In this document: in pieces, positions 54,771 to 63,756 of the stretch
How the letters are laid out: each line of letters opens with the position of its first letter
How positions within the stretch are numbered: the first letter of the stretch is position 1
NCBI GenBank assembly: GCA_024235995.1
Contig: JACKLI010000001.1
Span: 2,604,001 to 2,668,000 of the forward strand
DNA length: 64,000 nucleotides
DNA from: Burkholderiaceae bacterium
Lineage (GTDB): Bacteria > Pseudomonadota > Gammaproteobacteria > Burkholderiales > Burkholderiaceae_C
Reading direction: 5' to 3'
Position numbers and translations under genes: made by a program
The notes under the pieces: model-generated
Database searches by the model: none
What the model saw: the letters and a program-made list of their open reading frames with translations, nothing else
Told to the model about the DNA's origin: nothing

Positions 54771-55547
54771 ATGCTGCGCTTTCGCAGCCTGGCCAGCGGC
54801 AGCTCCGGCAACGCGACCCTCGTCGAGGCCCGCGCCGGCCACGGCGCCCCCACCCGGGTGCTGGTCGATTGCGGGCTGGGCCTGCGCCAGCTCGCGGCGC
54901 GCCTGGCCGCCGCCGGCCTGGCGCTGGACGACATCGACGCCATCTTCATCACCCACGAGCACGGCGACCACGTGGGCTGCGCGCTCGGCCTGTCCAGCCG
55001 CCACCGCATTCCCCTCTGGACCAGTGCCGGCACCTGGGCGGCGATTCAGGACCCGCGCTTCGAGCCGATCGTCCACCTGGCCGCCGACGGCCAGGACGTC
55101 GCCGTCGGCGCCCTGCAGATCAGCCCCTTCACCGTGCCGCACGACGCGCGCGAGCCGCTGCAACTGCGCTGCAGCGACGGCGCGCGCCGCCTGGGCATCC
55201 TGACCGACCTGGGCCACGTCACGCCGCATGCGCTGGCCCAGCTGGCCGGCTGCCACGCCCTGCAACTGGAGAGCAACCACGACCCGGCGCTGCTGGCGCG
55301 CTCGAGCTACCCCGACTTCCTCAAGCGCCGCATCGCCGGCCAGCTGGGCCACCTGAGCAACGAACAGGCGGCGCAGGCCCTGGCGCAGCTGCGCCACGCC
55401 GAGCTGCACTGCGTGGTGGCCGCCCACCTGAGCGAGCGCAACAACCAGCCCGAGCGGGCCCGCGCCGGCTTTGCCCAGGCGCTGGGCCGCGCCGCCCACG
55501 AGGTGCACGTGGCCACACGTGCCGGGCTGGACTGGCTGACGGTTTGA
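54771..55547 (+). CDS. MBL-fold metallo-hydrolase (YycJ/WalJ-like)
   Basis: A 258-residue metallo-beta-lactamase-fold enzyme. The metal motif THEHGDHVG (His62, His64, Asp66, His67) and the N-terminal SLASGSSGNATLVE fit the YycJ-type single-domain group, often linked to DNA processing. Exact substrate unknown. It lies 25 bp after bamC and is followed by a strong terminator. Confidence 0.85.
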   Translation: MLRFRSLASGSSGNATLVEARAGHGAPTRVLVDCGLGLRQLAARLAAAGLALDDIDAIFITHEHGDHVGCALGLSSRHRIPLWTSAGTWAAIQDPRFEPIVHLAADGQDVAVGALQISPFTVPHDAREPLQLRCSDGARRLGILTDLGHVTPHALAQLAGCHALQLESNHDPALLARSSYPDFLKRRIAGQLGHLSNEQAAQALAQLRHAELHCVVAAHLSERNNQPERARAGFAQALGRAAHEVHVATRAGLDWLTV

Positions 55548-55554
55548 GCCCCCC

Positions 55555-55589
55555 ATGAAAAAGCCACCCTCCTGGGGTGGCTTTTTCAT
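55555..55589. terminator. Bidirectional rho-independent terminator
   Basis: A 15-bp perfect stem, ATGAAAAAGCCACCC and its complement, with a 5-nt loop (TCCTG). The A-rich and T-rich arms allow it to end the MBL gene on + and the lipoprotein gene on -. Confidence 0.9.
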
Positions 55590-55626
55590 GGGAGTGGCCC
55601 GGCAGGCCACCCACGGCAGGCGCCAA

Positions 55627-55974
55627 TCAGTTCTTGGCAGCGCTGGCAGCGTCAGCAGCGGCCGTGGCGGCAGCCGAAGCGGCGGCGCCGACGGCGTCGG
55701 CAGCCTTATCGGCGGCCGAGGCGGCAGCGGCACCGGCTTCCTTGGCCTTGTCGGCGGCCTGGTCCACCGCAGCGCCGGCGGCCGAAGCGGCCTCGGTCAC
55801 GGCAGCGCCGGCAGCCGAGGCTGCGTTGACGGCAGCGGCGGCCGCTTCGCTGGCGGCAGCAGCGGCAGGCGCTTCAGCAGCCGGAGCCGGCGCGGGCGCG
55901 GCTTCTTCCTTCTTGCCGCAGGCAGACAGGGCAACGGCGGCCACCAGGGCGGCCAGAACGAGCGACTTGTTCAT
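55627..55974 (-). CDS. Alanine-rich small lipoprotein
   Basis: A 115-residue protein with a clean lipobox (LSAC, Cys19) and then KKEEAAPAPAPAAEAP. The rest is alanine/glutamate/lysine-rich with a repeating AASAAGAAVxxAA pattern likely to form a long helix, as in periplasmic spacer lipoproteins. Function unknown. The transcript has a long leader with a hairpin. Confidence 0.75.
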   Translation of the reverse strand: MNKSLVLAALVAAVALSACGKKEEAAPAPAPAAEAPAAAAASEAAAAAVNAASAAGAAVTEAASAAGAAVDQAADKAKEAGAAAASAADKAADAVGAAASAAATAAADAASAAKN

Positions 55975-56055
55975 TTTGGGAATTCCTTGCTAGAAATCGA
56001 TGACTGGGAATTTTGAAAGGCGCGGCCCGGTGGGTTGCCGGACACATCGGCCGAA

Positions 56056-56097
56056 GGGAAAAGCCTCCCAAGCCTTTTCCCTGCACCCAAAATTATA
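56056..56097 (-). promoter_or_regulatory. Promoter -10 and leader hairpin of the alanine-rich lipoprotein
   Basis: TATAAT (56092-56097, minus strand) would start a leader of about 110 nt. Just inside it, GGGAAAAG and CTTTTCCC (56056-56081, 10-nt loop) form a hairpin. No matching -35 was found. Confidence 0.45.
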
Positions 56098-56158
56098 GTG
56101 ACGACGCTCGGCAATCATGGCTTACCCTGATGCGCCGGCACGACAAAGTGACAATGTT

Positions 56159-56668
56159 TCACAACCCTAACGTGCTTGCAGCAAATGCCGGGCTGCTGCG
56201 CTCCAGCCAGCCGTCCAGCAGTTCGCGCAGGCGCAGCCGCCGCGCCGCCTCGTCGCCGCACACCCCGCTGGAGCGCAGCACCTCGTGCCGCTCCAAGGCC
56301 CACTCGGGCGACCACAGCACGCTGGGCATGGCCAGCGCGTCGGCCGTGGGGACGCCGCGGCACTCGATCAGGTGCGCGCACTGGCGCCGCCAGTGCACGA
56401 ACAGCGGATGGCGCCGCTCCAGCCCGTCGTAGCGGCGCGCCAGCAGCGTCAGGCGCTGGCCGCCGCCGCGCGCCCAGGCCTCCAGCGCATCCACCACCGC
56501 GCGCTCGCCCAGGGGCCAGTCCTCGAAGCTGGCGTCGCACAGGATCAGCTCGCGCCAGCCGGCCCGGCCGGCAGCGGACAGACCCTCGCGCACCCGCGTG
56601 CGAAAGCTCTCGCGGCCGATGAAAGGCCCGGCCGGCAGCGGTACGCCCCCGTCTTCAGTCGTGCTCAT
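56159..56668 (-). CDS. Conserved-looking hypothetical protein after roxA
   Basis: A 169-residue, arginine- and tryptophan-rich protein not recognised from motifs. Its ATG overlaps the roxA 3' end by 14 nt, so it is probably co-expressed with it. Segments such as ELILCDASFEDWPLGERAVVDAL look structured and soluble. A longer frame starting inside roxA is rejected. Confidence 0.65.
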   Translation of the reverse strand: MSTTEDGGVPLPAGPFIGRESFRTRVREGLSAAGRAGWRELILCDASFEDWPLGERAVVDALEAWARGGGQRLTLLARRYDGLERRHPLFVHWRRQCAHLIECRGVPTADALAMPSVLWSPEWALERHEVLRSSGVCGDEAARRLRLRELLDGWLERSSPAFAASTLGL

Positions 56669-57782
56669 GCAACCACCCCGCCTGCAACCACTCCGCAAGC
56701 AGCCCGCGCGCCGGCGCGCTCAGGCGCCGCCGCTGCGCCGCCGGCAGCACGTGAGCGTCGGCCAGGCGGCACATCAGCTCGGCGTCCCGCCCGCTGGCGC
56801 GAAAGCCCTCGCCGTTGATGAACACGTGCTGCCCGTCGTACATCATGCGGGTGCGGCGGTCCAGCCGCAGGCCGCGGGCAGGGTCGGTGCCGGCGTCGGG
56901 CGCGGCCTCGAACCACACGTCGGGCTTGGGCTCGGTCAGCCACTCGCCCAGCAGCATCGCCAGCATGTCCTCGTCGCCGGCCAGCCGCTGCACCGCCGCG
57001 CGCGCGAAGTCCAGCATGGCCTCGGGCACGGCGCCCGGTGTGGCGGTGGCGCCCTGCCCCGGGTCGCGGTAGGGCGCGTCGCCCAGCGCATCGCTGGCCT
57101 CGTCGGCCAGCCGCTGCAGCAGCTCGCGTGCCAGCTCGCCGCGGGCCGGCTGGCGAAAGCCGACCGAATACGTCATGCACTCGCCCAGCGCCACGCCGTC
57201 GTGCGCCCAGCCCGGGGGCAGGTAGAGCATGTCGCCGGGCTCCAGCACCCATTCCTGTTCGGGCTCGAAGTGGGCCAGGATCTTGAGCGGCAGCCCCTCG
57301 ACCAACCGCTGGTCCTTCTGCCGCCCGATGCGCCAGCGCCGCCGGCCATGCGCCTGCAGCAGGAACACGTCGTAGCGGTCGGTGTGCGGCCCCACGCCGC
57401 CGCCATCGGTGGCGTAGCTGATCATCACGTCGTCCAGCCGCGCATCGGGCACGAAGCGAAACCGCTGCATCAGCGCATGCACTCCGGCGTGGTGCAGATC
57501 GACCCCCTGCACCAGCAGCGTCCACTCGCGCTGGCCCAGCGGCGGCAGCGCACGGCGCGGCAGCGGCCCGCGCCGCAGGGCCCAGCGGCCGCCGCCGTGG
57601 CGCAGCAGGCGCAACTCCACGCCCTCGCGTGCCGCCAGGGCGAACAGCTCGGCGCGCGACAGCAGGGGCTTGAAGCCCGGCATGGCCTGGCGCACCAGCA
57701 AGGGCTTCTTTTGCCAGTGGCGGCGCATGAACTGGGCAGGCGAGAGGCCACCCAGCAAGTCAAGGGCTTGGTCGACGTTCAT
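56655..57782 (-). CDS. roxA: Ribosomal protein uL16 arginine 3-hydroxylase, JmjC oxygenase RoxA
   Basis: A 375-residue 2-oxoglutarate/Fe(II) oxygenase like E. coli YcfD. The iron ligands are His133 and Asp135 (GPHTDRYDVF) and His194 (PPGWAHDG). The C-terminal winged-helix region is present. TATGCT ends 8 nt before ATG with no SD. It diverges from the PPIase gene. Confidence 0.9.
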   Translation of the reverse strand: MNVDQALDLLGGLSPAQFMRRHWQKKPLLVRQAMPGFKPLLSRAELFALAAREGVELRLLRHGGGRWALRRGPLPRRALPPLGQREWTLLVQGVDLHHAGVHALMQRFRFVPDARLDDVMISYATDGGGVGPHTDRYDVFLLQAHGRRRWRIGRQKDQRLVEGLPLKILAHFEPEQEWVLEPGDMLYLPPGWAHDGVALGECMTYSVGFRQPARGELARELLQRLADEASDALGDAPYRDPGQGATATPGAVPEAMLDFARAAVQRLAGDEDMLAMLLGEWLTEPKPDVWFEAAPDAGTDPARGLRLDRRTRMMYDGQHVFINGEGFRASGRDAELMCRLADAHVLPAAQRRRLSAPARGLLAEWLQAGWLHEHD

Positions 57783-57838
57783 GGGTGGCGAGCATACGGA
57801 AATCGGGGCGGCCGGTTCTGCGATGCGACAATCCGGCG

Positions 57839-58363
57839 ATGGAAATTTCCCCTCAATGCGTGGTGGCGCTCACCTGGGTGCTGAAGGACAGCCTGGGCGA
57901 GACCCTGGATGAACTGGCCGAACCGGTCGAATTCCTGGTCGGCGGCCATGACCTGCTGCCCGCCATCGAAACGGCCCTGCAGGGCCACGCAGCCGGCGCC
58001 CGCTTGCACCTGAACCTGGAGCCCGAGAACGCGTTCGGCGACTACGACGAAACCCGCGTGCATTGGCTGGCACGCGCGGCCCTGCCCCCGGGCATCGAGG
58101 AAGGCATGCTGCTGGAGGCCGGTTCGCTGCCCGCCGGCAGCGTGTCCGACGCATCGCCCGATGCGCTGTTCACCATCACCGAGATCTACCCCGAGCACGT
58201 GGTGATCGACGGCAACCACCCACTGGCCGGCATTGCCCTGCGCCTGCACCTGAAGGTCGAGCGGGTGCGCGAGGCCACGGTGGACGAAGTGGGCCGCGGC
58301 AGCGCCGGCACCGGCTTTTTCCGGCTGCAGGCCAGCGCGCCGGCCAGCCCGCGCCTGCACTGA
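57839..58363 (+). CDS. FKBP-type peptidyl-prolyl isomerase, SlyD-like
   Basis: A 174-residue FKBP domain with an insert-in-flap chaperone domain (PENAFGDYDETRVHWLARAALPPGIEEG) as in SlyD and FkpB. The His/Cys-rich metal-binding tail of E. coli SlyD is missing. GACAAT ends 6 nt before the ATG. The longer frame upstream overlaps the roxA promoter and is rejected. Confidence 0.85.
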   Translation: MEISPQCVVALTWVLKDSLGETLDELAEPVEFLVGGHDLLPAIETALQGHAAGARLHLNLEPENAFGDYDETRVHWLARAALPPGIEEGMLLEAGSLPAGSVSDASPDALFTITEIYPEHVVIDGNHPLAGIALRLHLKVERVREATVDEVGRGSAGTGFFRLQASAPASPRLH

Positions 58364-58377
58364 CCCAGGCGCCAGCC

Positions 58378-58402
58378 AAAAAAGCGGCGCCCGAAGGCGC
58401 CG
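58378..58402 (-). terminator. Rho-independent terminator of the glycine-zipper lipoprotein gene
   Basis: On the minus strand CGGCGCC-TTCG-GGCGCCG is a 7-bp GC stem with a TTCG tetraloop followed by CTTTTTT. Confidence 0.85.
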
Positions 58403-58425
58403 GAGCTTGGAGAAACCGATGGGGC

Positions 58426-58899
58426 TCAGCGATACAGCTGGTTGCCCTCCACCCGCACCGGATCGCCCACCCGCACGTTGGGCGGATCGACGTAGTCGAA
58501 GGTGCGCGTGCCGCCGTTGTCCATCTGCACCGTGACGCGGTACACGCCCTGCCCGCCGCGGCTGTTGTTGCGCTCGATGGCGTTGCCGACCAGCGCGCCG
58601 CCCACCGCGCCGATGATGGTGGCCGCGGTGCGCCCGCTGCCGCCACCGATCTGATGGCCGGCCAGGCCACCCACCGCGCCGCCGATCACCGTGCCAGCCA
58701 CGCCCGACGAGCCCTGGCTCTGCAGAAAGCGCACGTCGGCCACGCGGCCGAACGACGAGCCATAGCCGGCGTTGGCGGGCTGGCCGGCCGGATAGCCGCC
58801 CTGCACCGGCTGGTAGTAGCCCGGCGCCGCGCAGCCGGCCAGGGCCGCTGCTGCCACCGCCGCGCCCACGAGCGCAACCCAGCGTTGTTGAAAGACCAT
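58426..58899 (-). CDS. Glycine-zipper outer-membrane lipoprotein (SlyB-like)
   Basis: A 157-residue lipoprotein: lipobox LAGC (Cys23), a Tyr/Gly/Gln stretch, then a glycine-zipper hairpin (GTVIGGAVGGLAGHQIGGGSG, then IIGAVGGALVGNAIE) and a small C-terminal beta domain. Two ATGs are 6 nt apart; the downstream one has an AGGAG SD 7 nt away, the first has it too close. Proteins of this type stabilise the envelope under stress. Confidence 0.82.
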   Translation of the reverse strand: MVFQQRWVALVGAAVAAAALAGCAAPGYYQPVQGGYPAGQPANAGYGSSFGRVADVRFLQSQGSSGVAGTVIGGAVGGLAGHQIGGGSGRTAATIIGAVGGALVGNAIERNNSRGGQGVYRVTVQMDNGGTRTFDYVDPPNVRVGDPVRVEGNQLYR

Positions 58900-59038
58900 G
58901 TCCATGCTCCTATTTTTGTTGCACCTGCCGCACAGCCACCACGGGCGCGGCGTCTGATGGATTAACGCACGAACAGCGTGTGGCGGCGACCAAGGCCGCA
59001 TGAAGAAGTCGGCGCAATCGCTTCAAATCGTAATGGAC

Positions 59039-59485
59039 TCAACCGCGGCCGGTGGAGCCATAGCCGCCCTGCCCGCGCGCGGAGGGCTCGAAACCATCGA
59101 CCCAGTTGAACTCGGCCTGCAGCACCGGCACGATGACCAGTTGCGCAATGCGCTCCATCGGCTCGATGGTGAAGGCCGCTGCTCCGCGGTTCCAGGCGCT
59201 CACCATCAGCTCGCCCTGGTAGTCGCTGTCGATCAGGCCCACCCCGTTGCCCAGCACGATGCCGTGCTTGTGCCCCAGGCCCGAGCGCGGCAGGATCAGC
59301 GCGGCATAGCCCGGGTCGGCCAGATGCACGGCCAGGCCAGTGGGCACCAGCTGGCAGGCGCCGGGCGCCAGCACCAGCGGCGCTTGCAGGCAGGCGCGCA
59401 GATCCAGCCCCGCACTGCCCGGCGTGGCATAGGCCGGTGGCTGCGCGCGCAGGCGCTCGTCCAGCATGCGCACATCGATCTTCAT
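59039..59485 (-). CDS. dut: dUTP diphosphatase
   Basis: A 148-residue trimeric dUTPase. Motifs 1-5 are visible: AGLDLRACL, LPRSGLGHKHGIVLGNGVG, GLIDSDYQGEL and RIAQLVIVP, ending GQGGYGSTGRG. It hydrolyses dUTP to dUMP. The start overlaps the coaBC stop, so the two are coupled, as in other Burkholderiales. Confidence 0.95.
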   Translation of the reverse strand: MKIDVRMLDERLRAQPPAYATPGSAGLDLRACLQAPLVLAPGACQLVPTGLAVHLADPGYAALILPRSGLGHKHGIVLGNGVGLIDSDYQGELMVSAWNRGAAAFTIEPMERIAQLVIVPVLQAEFNWVDGFEPSARGQGGYGSTGRG

Positions 59486-60723
59486 GCCGACCACCCCGAC
59501 ACGCGCCGCGCAATCTCGGCCACCAGCTGCTGCGCCAGCACGCGCTTGCTGGCGCGCGGCAGTTCGATGGCACCTTCGTCATCGACCAGCAGCAGCGCGT
59601 TGTCGTCCTGGCCGAAGGTGGCCGGGCCGATGTTGCCCACCAAGAGCGGCACGCCCTTGCGCGCGCGCTTGGCCTGGGCGTTGGCCAGCAGGTTTTCGCT
59701 CTCGGCGGCAAAGCCGACGCAAAACAGATCGCCCGCCTGCGCGCGCGCCGAATGCGCCACCTCGGCCAGGATGTCGGGGTTCTCCACGAAGTCCATTTGC
59801 GGCACCACGCCCGAGCCGTCCTTCTTGATTTTCTGCTCCGCCTGCGTGGCCGGGCGCCAGTCGGCCACCGCCGCCGTTGCTATGAAAATATTAGCATCCT
59901 GCGCATGTTCCATCGCGGCCAGGTGCATATCGCGCGCCGAAACCACGTCGACGCGGCGAACGCCGCGCGGCGTGGGCAGGGCCACCGGGCCGGCCACCAG
60001 CGTGACCTGCGCGCCGGCCTCGCGCGCGGCCCGCGCAATGGCAAAACCCATCTTGCCGCTGGAGCGGTTGGTGATGCCGCGCACCGGGTCGATCGCCTCG
60101 AAGGTGGGCCCGGCGGTGATCAGCACCTGCTGGCCCGCCAGCGCCTTGGGCGCCAGGGCGGCAATCAGCTCCTGCAGCAGTTCGTCGGCCTCCAGCATGC
60201 GGCCGTCGCCGGTCTCGCCGCAGGCCTGCTCGCCCCAGGCCACGCCCAGCATCTGCGCGCCGTCGCGCTGCACCTGCGCCACGTTGCGCTGCGTGGCCGG
60301 GTGCGCCCACATCTCGCGGTTCATCGACGGCGCCAGCAGCAGCGGCACGCGCTCGATGGGCCGCGCCAGGCACAGCAGCGCCAGCAGCTCGCCCGCCCGC
60401 CCCTGCGCCAGCTGCGCGATGAAGTCGGCGCTGGCCGGCGCCACCAGCACGGCGTCGGCCGCGCGGGTGAGGTTGATGTGCGCCATGTTGTTGTCGGGCC
60501 GCGCATCCCACTGCGAGGTATATACGGGCTGGCCCGACAGCGCCTGCATGGCCACGGGGGTAATGAACTGGCAGGCGGCCTCGGTCATCACCACCTGCAC
60601 CAGGGCGCCGGCCTTGACCATCCCGCGGCACAGTTCGGCCGCCTTGAAGCAGGCCGCGCCGCCGGACAGGCCCAGCACGATGCGGCGGCCGGCCAGCTCG
60701 CCGGCATTGGGGTTTGCATTCAT
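59482..60723 (-). CDS. coaBC: Bifunctional phosphopantothenoylcysteine decarboxylase / ligase
   Basis: A 413-residue CoaBC. The N-terminal CoaC flavoprotein domain has LGLSGGAACFKAAEL, MNREMWAHPATQRN and the ACGETGDGRM loop with the catalytic Cys. The C-terminal CoaB domain has TAGPTFEAIDPVRGITNRSSGKMG and the KIKKDG segment. AT-richer sequence at 59876-59912 resembles a dispersed repeat. TACATT ends 7 nt before ATG. It diverges from pyrG. Confidence 0.95.
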   Translation of the reverse strand: MNANPNAGELAGRRIVLGLSGGAACFKAAELCRGMVKAGALVQVVMTEAACQFITPVAMQALSGQPVYTSQWDARPDNNMAHINLTRAADAVLVAPASADFIAQLAQGRAGELLALLCLARPIERVPLLLAPSMNREMWAHPATQRNVAQVQRDGAQMLGVAWGEQACGETGDGRMLEADELLQELIAALAPKALAGQQVLITAGPTFEAIDPVRGITNRSSGKMGFAIARAAREAGAQVTLVAGPVALPTPRGVRRVDVVSARDMHLAAMEHAQDANIFIATAAVADWRPATQAEQKIKKDGSGVVPQMDFVENPDILAEVAHSARAQAGDLFCVGFAAESENLLANAQAKRARKGVPLLVGNIGPATFGQDDNALLLVDDEGAIELPRASKRVLAQQLVAEIARRVSGWSA

Positions 60724-60764
60724 GGCGCGCAATGTAGCAAACCGCGGGCGCGGCGGTGCGCTCC

Positions 60765-60770
60765 TATAAT
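60765..60770 (+). promoter_or_regulatory. Predicted -10 element of pyrG
   Basis: A perfect TATAAT in the GC-rich divergent gap with coaBC. No convincing -35 lies at 16-18 nt, so the strength is uncertain. Confidence 0.45.
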
Positions 60771-60814
60771 TGGAATTTCCCACCGAGCGCAGGCGCACGC
60801 CTTGCGCCTCTGAC

Positions 60815-62500
60815 ATGACCAAATTCGTCTTCGTCACCGGCGGTGTGGTGTCTTCCCTGGGCAAGGGAATCGCCTCGGCCTCCCTGGCCGCGATCCTCGA
60901 GTCGCGCGGCCTGAACGTCACCCTCATCAAGCTCGACCCCTACATCAACGTCGATCCGGGCACGATGAGCCCGTTCCAGCACGGCGAGGTGTTCGTCACC
61001 GACGACGGCGCCGAGACCGACCTGGACCTGGGCCACTACGAGCGCTTCGTGACCACGCGCATGAAGCGCAGCAACAACTTCACCACCGGGCAGATCTACC
61101 AGAGCGTGCTCGAGAAAGAGCGCCGCGGCGACTACCTGGGCAAGACGGTGCAGGTGATTCCGCACGTCACCAACGAGATCCAGGACTTTATCAAGCGCGG
61201 CGCCGGCGTGGGCACGCCCACTGCCGTGGATGTGGCCATCGTCGAGATCGGCGGCACCGTGGGCGACATCGAGTCGCTGCCCTTTCTGGAGGCGGTGCGC
61301 CAGCTCAGCCTGAAGATGGGGCCCAACCACAGCGCCTTCGTCCACCTGACCTACCTGCCCTGGATAGCAGCAGCCGGCGAGCTGAAGACCAAGCCCACCC
61401 AGCACACGGTGCAGAAGCTGCGCGAGATCGGCATCCAGCCCGACGCCCTGCTGTGCCGCGCCGACCGCCGCATTCCGCAGGACGAGCGCGAGAAGATCAG
61501 CCTGTTCACCAACGTGGCCGAATGGGGCGTGATCAGCATGTGGGACGTGGACACCATCTACAAGGTGCCGCGCATGCTGCACGAGCAGGGCCTGGACGGC
61601 CTGATCTGCGACAAGCTGCGCCTGAACACACCGCCCGCCAACCTGGCGCGCTGGGACGCGCTGGTGCACGAGGTGGAGCACCCGCAGCGCGAGGTGACGA
61701 TTGCCATGGTGGGCAAGTACGTCGACCTGTCGGACAGCTACAAGTCGGTCAACGAGGCGCTGCGCCACGCCGGCATGCAAAACCACGCCCGCGTGCGCAT
61801 CGAGCACGTCGACTCCGAAACCATCACCGCCGCCAGCGCGGCCCAGTTGGCCAAGTACGACGCCATCCTGGTGCCCGGCGGCTTCGGCGCACGCGGCATC
61901 GAGGGCAAGATCGCCACCGCCCGCTACGCCCGCGAGAACAAGGTGCCGTACCTGGGCATCTGCCTGGGCATGCAGGTGGCCACCATCGAATACGCGCGCG
62001 ACGTGGCCGGCCTGGCCGGCGCCAACAGCACCGAGTTCGACCCGCAGTGCCAGCACCCCGTGATCGCGCTGATCACGGAGTGGAAGGATGCCGACGGCAC
62101 CATCAAGACGCGCAGCGCCAGCTCCGACCTGGGCGGCACCATGCGCCTGGGCGCGCAAAGCTCCGACGTGCAGCCCGGCACGCTGGCGCACCAGATCTAC
62201 GGCGACGTGGTGACCGAGCGCCACCGCCACCGCTACGAGGCCAACGTGCAGTACCTCGACCAGCTGCGCCAGGCCGGCCTGGTGATCTCGGCGCTGACCC
62301 AGCGCGAGCACCTGACCGAAATCGTCGAGCTGCCGCAGGCCGTGCACCCCTGGTTCATCGGCGTGCAGTTCCACCCCGAGTTCAAGAGCACGCCCTGGGA
62401 CGGCCACCCGCTGTTCAACGCCTTCGTCAAGGCCGCGCTGGCGCACCAGGACCTGCGCGCGCCCGCGGCCAAGACCAACCCGCCAAAGGTGGCGGCATGA
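60815..62500 (+). CDS. pyrG: CTP synthase
   Basis: A 561-residue CTP synthase converting UTP and glutamine to CTP. The N-terminal synthetase domain starts TKFVFVTGGVVSSLGKGI; the glutaminase domain has the nucleophile Cys383 (GICLGMQ) and GVQFHPEF. The start at 60815 is preferred over a frame 45 nt longer. A perfect TATAAT (60765-60770) lies 44 nt upstream. The stop overlaps kdsA (ATGA). Confidence 0.97.
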   Translation: MTKFVFVTGGVVSSLGKGIASASLAAILESRGLNVTLIKLDPYINVDPGTMSPFQHGEVFVTDDGAETDLDLGHYERFVTTRMKRSNNFTTGQIYQSVLEKERRGDYLGKTVQVIPHVTNEIQDFIKRGAGVGTPTAVDVAIVEIGGTVGDIESLPFLEAVRQLSLKMGPNHSAFVHLTYLPWIAAAGELKTKPTQHTVQKLREIGIQPDALLCRADRRIPQDEREKISLFTNVAEWGVISMWDVDTIYKVPRMLHEQGLDGLICDKLRLNTPPANLARWDALVHEVEHPQREVTIAMVGKYVDLSDSYKSVNEALRHAGMQNHARVRIEHVDSETITAASAAQLAKYDAILVPGGFGARGIEGKIATARYARENKVPYLGICLGMQVATIEYARDVAGLAGANSTEFDPQCQHPVIALITEWKDADGTIKTRSASSDLGGTMRLGAQSSDVQPGTLAHQIYGDVVTERHRHRYEANVQYLDQLRQAGLVISALTQREHLTEIVELPQAVHPWFIGVQFHPEFKSTPWDGHPLFNAFVKAALAHQDLRAPAAKTNPPKVAA

Positions 62501-63354
62501 AACTCTGCGGCTTCGAGGCCGGCCTGGACAAGCCCTTCTTCCTGATCGCCGGCCCCTGCGTGATCGAGTCCGAGCAGCTGCAGATGGACGTGGCCGGACA
62601 GCTGAAGGAAATGACCGCCAGCCTGGGCGTGCCCTTCATCTTCAAGAGCAGCTTCGACAAGGCCAATCGCTCCAGCGGCACCAGCTTTCGCGGTCCGGGC
62701 CGCGACAAAGGCCTGGCCATCCTCGCCAAGATCAAGAAGGAGCTGGGCGTGCCGGTGCTGACCGACGTGCACACCGAGGACGACATCGCCGCCGCGGCCC
62801 AGGTCTGCGACGTGCTGCAAACCCCCGCCTTCCTGTGCCGCCAGACCGACTTCATCCGCGCCGTGGCGCAGTCGGGCAAGCCGGTCAACATCAAGAAGGG
62901 GCAGTTCCTGGCGCCGCACGACATGAAGAACGTGATCGACAAGGCGCGCGCGGCGGCGGCCGAAAAAGGCCTGCCAACGGACAATTTCATGGCCTGCGAG
63001 CGCGGCGCCAGCTTTGGCTACAACAACCTGGTGAGCGACATGCGCAGCCTGGCCATCATGCGCGAGACCGGCGCGCCGGTGGTGTTCGACGCCACGCACT
63101 CGGTGCAGCTGCCCGGCGGGCAAGGCACCAGCAGCGGCGGCCAGCGCGAGTTCGTGCCGGTGCTGGCCCGCGCCGCCGTGGCCGTGGGCGTGGCCGGCCT
63201 GTTCATGGAAACCCACCCCGACCCGGCGCACGCCCTGTCGGACGGCCCCAACGCCGTGCCGCTGGGCCGCATGAAGGCGCTGCTGGAGACCCTGGTCGCG
63301 CTCGACGGCGTGACCAAACGCCAGCCCTTGCTCGAAAACGACTTTTCCGCCTGA
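62497..63354 (+). CDS. kdsA: 3-deoxy-8-phosphooctulonate (KDO-8-P) synthase
   Basis: A 285-residue enzyme condensing PEP with arabinose-5-phosphate for lipopolysaccharide KDO. It has IAGPCVIESE, FKSSFDKANRSS, and the DATHSVQLPGG block. Coupled to pyrG by ATGA. Confidence 0.97.
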   Translation: MKLCGFEAGLDKPFFLIAGPCVIESEQLQMDVAGQLKEMTASLGVPFIFKSSFDKANRSSGTSFRGPGRDKGLAILAKIKKELGVPVLTDVHTEDDIAAAAQVCDVLQTPAFLCRQTDFIRAVAQSGKPVNIKKGQFLAPHDMKNVIDKARAAAAEKGLPTDNFMACERGASFGYNNLVSDMRSLAIMRETGAPVVFDATHSVQLPGGQGTSSGGQREFVPVLARAAVAVGVAGLFMETHPDPAHALSDGPNAVPLGRMKALLETLVALDGVTKRQPLLENDFSA

Positions 63355-63364
63355 AGGATCATCC

Positions 63365-63655
63365 ATGCCCAGCGGCTACATCATCGCCTCCGTCACCGTC
63401 ACCAACCCCGTGCAGTACGAGGAATACCGCAAATGGAGCACTGAGGCCATGCGCGTGCACGGCGCCGAGGTGTGCGTGCGCGGCGGCAAGGTCGAGGTGC
63501 TGGAAGGCGACTGGAACCCGGGGCGCACGGTGATCCTCAAATTTCCCAGCTTCGAGGCGGCCAAGGCCTTTCACGACTCGCCCGAGTACACCCGCGCGCG
63601 CCAGGCTCGCGAAGGCGCCGCCATCATGCGGCTGGTGGTGGTCGAAGGTGCTTGA
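63365..63655 (+). CDS. DUF1330 family protein
   Basis: A 96-residue dimeric ferredoxin-like-fold protein: GYIIASVTVTNPVQYEEYRK to FPSFEAAKAFHDSPEYTRARQARE. The family function is not settled. It starts 10 bp after kdsA, with an AAGGA SD, between kdsA and eno. Confidence 0.85.
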   Translation: MPSGYIIASVTVTNPVQYEEYRKWSTEAMRVHGAEVCVRGGKVEVLEGDWNPGRTVILKFPSFEAAKAFHDSPEYTRARQAREGAAIMRLVVVEGA

Positions 63656-63670
63656 AAAACCCCGCAAATA

Positions 63671-63735
63671 CTATATATTTCATAGTTGATGGCGCTTATG
63701 GAACAAGCGCTGCAGCCATTTACCATCAAAATCGT
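63671..63735. repeat. Dispersed palindromic repeat upstream of eno
   Basis: GCGCTT-N7-AAGCGC (63692-63710) in an AT-rich flank with TTTCATAGTT on the left; same design as at 48281-48330. It falls inside the likely eno promoter region or leader. Confidence 0.7.
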
Positions 63736-63756
63736 TGATCCCGAGGATTGGAACCC

